This document shows, piece after piece, positions 6,236 to 9,005 of a stretch of 9,005 nucleotides of DNA. Under the pieces are notes generated by a model. It worked only from the letters and a program-made list of their open reading frames with translations. It was not told the DNA's origin and searched no databases. Within the stretch, counting starts at the first letter, position 1; each line of letters begins with the position of its first letter. Location: assembly GCA_022616655.1 (NCBI GenBank), contig JAKEEJ010000112.1:1-9005 (forward strand), in the 5' to 3' direction. This stretch comes from Nevskiales bacterium. GTDB lineage: Bacteria > Pseudomonadota > Gammaproteobacteria > Nevskiales > Nevskiaceae. Made by a program: the position numbers and the translations under genes.

Positions 6236-7312
6236 GTGAGCGATCCCGACCGCATCGTCAGAACTGTCACCGCTCCTTCGGCAACTGCCGCGCCACCGTC
6301 CGCGCAGTCCAACCTCCTGCCCGTCAACATCGCCGCCTGGCTGCTGGCCGGTATCGCGTTGACGTATGTGCTGTATGCCGAGCTGCTGCCGGCCCTGCTC
6401 GCCGGCCTGCTGGTGCATCAGTTGGTGCAGCTGCTGGTGCCGTTTCTGGTTCAGAACCGGCTCAGCAGCGACCGCGCCAAGATCGTTGCCGTGGCCCTGC
6501 TGGCCGCGCTGGTCGTGATTCTGATTACACTGGCCAGTGCCGGTCTGGTCGCCTCGTTTCGCAGTGGCGCCGAAAGTATCCCGGCGTTGCTGACCCAAAC
6601 GGCCGAAATCATCGAAGCGAAACGCGACATCTGGCCGGCCTGGTTGATCGAATCACTGCCCGCCGACGCCGACGCCCTGGAGCAGGCCGTGGCGGGCTGG
6701 CTGCGCGAACACGCCGGCATGCTGCGGGGATTGGGCATCGAAGCGGGGCGCGCGACGGCCTACATTCTGATCGGCATGATTGTCGGCGCGTTTGTGGCGC
6801 TCGGCCAGGCCCGGTCCCGAAAAATACAGGCGCCGTTGAACCGCGCGCTTTCAGAGCGTGTTGCCCGTCTGGGACACTCGTTCCGTTCGGTGGTGTTCGC
6901 CCAGGTGCGGATCTCGGCTGTAAACACGGTGCTGACCTGGTTGTATCTGGGCGTCGCTCTGCCACTCTTTGGAGCGGGTCTGCCGCTGACCAAGACGCTC
7001 GTGGCAGTGACCTTCATCTGCGGCCTGCTGCCGGTGGTGGGCAACCTGATTTCCAACACGTTCATCGTGGTGGTGAGCCTGAGCCACTCCCTGGAGCTGG
7101 CGATGATTTCGCTGGCTTTTCTGATTGTGATTCACAAGCTGGAATATTTTCTGAATGCCCGCATCGTCGGTGGGCAGATCAACGCCCGGACCTGGGAACT
7201 GCTGATTGCGATGCTGGCGCTGGAGGCGGCCTTCGGAATCGCCGGCCTGATTGCTGCTCCGATTTATTATGCTTATCTCAAGAACGAGCTCTCGGCGCGC
7301 GGTCTGATCTGA
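6236..7312 (+). CDS. AI-2E/PerM (UPF0118) family membrane protein
   Basis: This 358-residue polytopic protein has the profile of the AI-2E exporter/PerM superfamily. Paired N-terminal helices (about 33-72 and 83-105) are followed by a long soluble stretch (about 108-170), then helices from 174 to 347. Conserved parts include the ICGLLPVVGNLISNT segment (261-275) and HKLEYFLNARIVGGQI (300-315), followed by the TWELLIAMLALEAAFGIAGL helix (319-338). Family members have been linked to export of small molecules (autoinducer-2 in TqsA) or to Na+/H+ exchange; the substrate here cannot be read from sequence. GTG 6236 is effectively forced, since an in-frame TAA stands at 6212 and no other good start precedes the first helix. 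No clear Shine-Dalgarno is present. It lies 40 bp after gltA and converges with the next gene. Confidence 0.85.
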   Translation: MSDPDRIVRTVTAPSATAAPPSAQSNLLPVNIAAWLLAGIALTYVLYAELLPALLAGLLVHQLVQLLVPFLVQNRLSSDRAKIVAVALLAALVVILITLASAGLVASFRSGAESIPALLTQTAEIIEAKRDIWPAWLIESLPADADALEQAVAGWLREHAGMLRGLGIEAGRATAYILIGMIVGAFVALGQARSRKIQAPLNRALSERVARLGHSFRSVVFAQVRISAVNTVLTWLYLGVALPLFGAGLPLTKTLVAVTFICGLLPVVGNLISNTFIVVVSLSHSLELAMISLAFLIVIHKLEYFLNARIVGGQINARTWELLIAMLALEAAFGIAGLIAAPIYYAYLKNELSARGLI

Positions 7313-7339
7313 TCGGGCTTCCTGCCGCCATCCCGTCAG
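7309..7339. terminator. Imperfect hairpin spanning both stops of a convergent pair
   Basis: CTGATCGGG (7309-7317) and CCCGTCAG (7332-7339) form an 8-bp stem with one bulged T and a 14-nt loop. Stop TGA 7310-7312 of the AI-2E-family gene and the minus-strand stop (7336-7338) lie in opposite arms. There is no T-run in either direction, so terminator function is uncertain. Confidence 0.35.
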
Positions 7340-7947
7340 ATGTCGCGTGCGATCACGTCCGGCGTTTCCGCCGCCAGCGCTTCCACGGCGGTGCTATCGA
7401 GCCGTTTCACCGGCTGACCGTCCGTCGGCGAGAGCAGCGCGCGACGCAGGTCGCGCTCGGGAAAAACGGCCACGCTCACGTTGATATCGGCGGCCAGGAA
7501 CGTCAGCACCGGCACGTCGCCCGTCTGGCCGTCGGCGTAGCGGTAGCGGCGTTGCGAGACCTCAAAGGCAAGACCGCGCGATTCCAGCAGCACGTCAATC
7601 TGCTCGGGCTTGTCGGCAAAGCAGTGGAGCTGGACGGGGTGTCCGTCGGTGGTGGCGCCGGTGGCCACGGCGCCCACCAGGCGCGGTTGAAATTCGGCCA
7701 GCAGGCGCATGGCTTTGAGGGCGGTCTGGCGCAACAGGGTGAGACGGTCGGCGTAGTCCCGCCCGCCGAACAGCTGCTGATACCGGAGCACGGCCGTCTC
7801 AACGTCGGCATTGCTGGGCAGGGGCGTGCCAAATCCAAGACCCAGACGCTCAACGGCCTTCTGCTTGGCCAGACGGTAATCGCTGAGACCGTCCTCGCAG
7901 ATGATCCGCGCCGCTTCCTGCACCACCCGGCTGTGCTGGGTGCCCAT
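7336..7947 (-). CDS. Conserved protein resembling a nucleotidyltransferase-like family; function unknown
   Basis: From ATG 7947 the product is 203 residues, soluble, without signal peptide or membrane helix. The N-terminal third is helical (EAARIICEDGLSDYRLAKQK, 11-30). The middle has LVGAVATG (90-97) and then DGHPVQLHCFAD (101-112), recalling the G-S/A-x-x-x-G...D-x-D core of nucleotidyltransferase-like proteins such as those with LIGSVSTG...DIDLHVF. Here the expected acidic pair is replaced (VQLHCF), so catalysis by that mechanism is doubtful. The C-terminal part has INVSVAVFPERDLRRALLSP (155-174) and a conserved-looking TDGQPVKRL. I recall such proteins mainly as uncharacterised, sometimes mislabelled as a MurC-type ligase; no ligase ATP-binding loop is visible. 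The frame is open up to 8088, but the extra 47 residues look non-coding. It is divergent from tfpZ. Confidence 0.6.
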   Translation of the reverse strand: MGTQHSRVVQEAARIICEDGLSDYRLAKQKAVERLGLGFGTPLPSNADVETAVLRYQQLFGGRDYADRLTLLRQTALKAMRLLAEFQPRLVGAVATGATTDGHPVQLHCFADKPEQIDVLLESRGLAFEVSQRRYRYADGQTGDVPVLTFLAADINVSVAVFPERDLRRALLSPTDGQPVKRLDSTAVEALAAETPDVIARDI

Positions 7948-8119
7948 GTCTGGAAAATGACTCCCGTTCGTTTGAATGAATCTAATGGACGTCGCGGCAA
8001 AATGCCACTGGTGGCACTGTCGTAAAACAGCAGAGGGGGACCTGTTTGAGAATTTCACAACACATTTTAAGATGTACGGAAGCCACAAAATCCATCCGGT
8101 ATTTCAGGAGCGGTCGTCA
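7948..8119. promoter_or_regulatory. Divergent intergenic region with a perfect palindrome
   Basis: These 172 bases separate the minus-strand nucleotidyltransferase-like gene from tfpZ. The most striking element is TGCCAC-TG-GTGGCA (8003-8016), with perfect 6-bp arms, midway between the two genes, a plausible operator. For the minus-strand gene only a weak GGAG (plus 7961-7964, 13 nt from ATG) and no clear promoter are seen. Confidence 0.45.
8046..8073 (+). promoter_or_regulatory. tfpZ: Candidate sigma70 promoter for tfpZ
   Basis: TTGAGA (8046-8051, five of six matches to TTGACA) is followed after 16 bp by TAAGAT (8068-8073, four of six matches to TATAAT), in a locally AT-rich stretch. Transcription would begin near 8080, about 40 nt before the tfpZ start, a normal leader length. 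Confidence 0.45.
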
Positions 8120-8917
8120 ATGATAAAAATCACGGCCTTCGTTCAGCGTCTGGCCCATGGCCTGGTCCGGACCCTGCCGTCCCGGCTGAAGGCGGCCGGT
8201 GTGCACCTGGCACTGAGCGCACTGATCTTCGCCGGAGCGCTGTACCTGATTCTGGTGCGCTGGTATCCCGGATTCCACTTCACCGTGGACGGCGGCTGGC
8301 AGGGCGTGCGCATCATGGTTGTGGTGGACCTGGTGCTGGGGCCGCTGTTGACGCTGATCATCTTCAACCCTTTCAAGGCGCGCAAACTGATTGTGTTCGA
8401 TCTAGGGTGCCTCGCCCTGACCCAGTTTGCCGCGCTGGTCTGGGGGTTCTACGCGGTTCACAGTCAGCACCCGGTGTCGGTCAATTACTCGGATGGCACG
8501 TTCCATTCGATGACGGTGGCGCCGCTGCAGATTGAGAAATACCCGCGGTCCCTGCCGGGCGAGCTGTCCGATCGCCGACCGGCCCTGATTTATGTGGCGC
8601 CGCCCGCCAACGACGGCGAGCGGACCCGCGCCGCCATGATGGAAATCATGGGATCGGTGGCACCGTACGAGGATCCGTTTTTCTTCAGATCGTTCGAACC
8701 GCACTGGGAAACCGTCAAGGCCAGCGCGATTGATGCGCAGAAACGCGTCCGGAGTGACGCCGCATTCGCCGCCGGTCTGGAGCGCTTTCTGGCCGGGCGT
8801 GGCGGCGCGGCCACGGACTATTTTTTCTTCCCGTACGCCGGTCGCTACGGCACGTGCACGCTCGCCTTCAGCGCGGCCGGGGAACTCCTGGACGCGTTGG
8901 GCTGCCAGGCTTTTTGA
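8120..8917 (+). CDS. tfpZ: TfpZ-type type IV pilin accessory protein
   Basis: The 265-residue protein matches the TfpX/TfpZ family of type IV pilin accessory proteins. Three membrane helices are visible: about 27-48 (ending LILVRWYPG), 62-83 and 90-113. The hallmark DGGWQGVRIMVVVDLVLGPL (57-76) with LLTLIIFNP links the first two. The C-terminal half (about 114-265) is a soluble domain, probably periplasmic, starting HSQHPVSVNYSDGTF. Family members usually sit beside a pilin gene and help its assembly or stability; the mechanism is poorly defined. ATG 8120 is chosen because AGGAG (8106-8110) lies 9 nt ahead and the frame upstream to 7976 adds unrelated sequence. No pilin gene is visible in this window, so it looks like an orphan copy; the neighbour is lolC/E. 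Confidence 0.87.
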   Translation: MIKITAFVQRLAHGLVRTLPSRLKAAGVHLALSALIFAGALYLILVRWYPGFHFTVDGGWQGVRIMVVVDLVLGPLLTLIIFNPFKARKLIVFDLGCLALTQFAALVWGFYAVHSQHPVSVNYSDGTFHSMTVAPLQIEKYPRSLPGELSDRRPALIYVAPPANDGERTRAAMMEIMGSVAPYEDPFFFRSFEPHWETVKASAIDAQKRVRSDAAFAAGLERFLAGRGGAATDYFFFPYAGRYGTCTLAFSAAGELLDALGCQAF

Positions 8918-8958
8918 ATCTCGCCGAGGCACAAAGCCCTGTGATCTAATGGCGCGGC

Positions 8959-9005
8959 ATGCGCCTTCCCCTCGAATTATTGATCGGCCTGCGCTACACG
9001 CGCGC
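8959..9005 (+). CDS. lolC: Start of a lipoprotein-releasing ABC permease, LolC/LolE family (partial, cut by window end)
   Basis: Only the first 15 complete codons are present: MRLPLELLIGLRYTR and then a partial codon run. This is the characteristic beginning of LolC/LolE permeases, where a short amphipathic start leads into P-x-x-L-x-IGLRYxR before the first membrane helix. The Lol complex (LolCDE) extracts lipoproteins from the inner membrane for transfer to LolA and the outer membrane. LolC and LolE cannot be told apart from this fragment; a single LolF-type permease is also possible. No Shine-Dalgarno is seen before ATG 8959, and a TCTAAT hexamer lies 8 nt upstream. An ATG at 8949 is out of frame with the recognised start. 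Confidence 0.75.
   Translation, partial: MRLPLELLIGLRYTR

Noticed and set aside
5484..6239. 251-codon plus-strand frame inside gltA
   Set aside because: It lies in another frame of the real gene, has no recognisable domain, and its Arg/Gly-rich composition matches a frame-shifted read of gltA.
4753..6330. 525-codon open frame on the minus strand across gltA
   Set aside because: It is antisense to a complete citrate synthase with all catalytic residues; its product is His/Arg/Gly-rich low-complexity sequence typical of antisense frames in GC-rich genes.
7976..8119. 48-residue extension of tfpZ upstream of ATG 8120
   Set aside because: It contains the predicted promoter and lacks family similarity; AGGAG at 8106-8110 supports ATG 8120.

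Overview
The window looks like an ordinary chromosomal stretch from a GC-rich (roughly 60% by eye) gammaproteobacterium. The evidence is family membership: a hexameric-type GltA citrate synthase, a small membrane-anchored c5-type cytochrome, a TfpZ-type pilin accessory protein, and the start of a LolC/LolE permease. A Chromatiales/Ectothiorhodospiraceae-like or Xanthomonadales-like relative would fit, but I cannot name a genus. There is no rRNA, tRNA, CRISPR array, complete insertion sequence or phage gene.

Layout. 1-98: last residues of a probable MFS transporter (+). 99-351: non-coding. 352-1404: YeiH/UPF0324 membrane protein (+). 1405-1632: non-coding; a MITE-like inverted repeat (1391-1485) starts inside the yeiH end, and a perfect TATAAT sits at its right edge. 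1633-3432: large DmdC-type acyl-CoA dehydrogenase (+). It converges with a two-gene minus-strand unit: a c-type cytochrome (start 4621) followed by an OmpA-family lipoprotein (4129-3440). The cytochrome is divergent from citrate synthase gltA (4897-6195, +) across a 275-bp shared control region. An AI-2E/PerM-type membrane protein (6236-7312, +) follows gltA and converges with a nucleotidyltransferase-like protein (7947-7336, -). That gene is divergent from tfpZ (8120-8917, +), and lolC/E begins at 8959 and runs off the window.

How the genes relate. gltA (TCA cycle entry), the acyl-CoA dehydrogenase (fatty-acid or related acyl-CoA oxidation, giving acetyl-CoA) and the cytochrome (electron transfer) are compatible with aerobic carbon oxidation, but they lie in separate transcription units. 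The OmpA lipoprotein, TfpZ and LolC/E concern the envelope. The only clear operon is cytochrome-OmpA (15-bp gap, Shine-Dalgarno just after the upstream stop).

I found no convincing new multi-gene system. The items most worth a second look are the TA-flanked inverted repeat at the yeiH end, the nucleotidyltransferase-like protein whose metal-binding acidic motif is not visible, the palindromes in the two divergent control regions, and the two convergent junctions where both stop codons sit in the arms of one hairpin.
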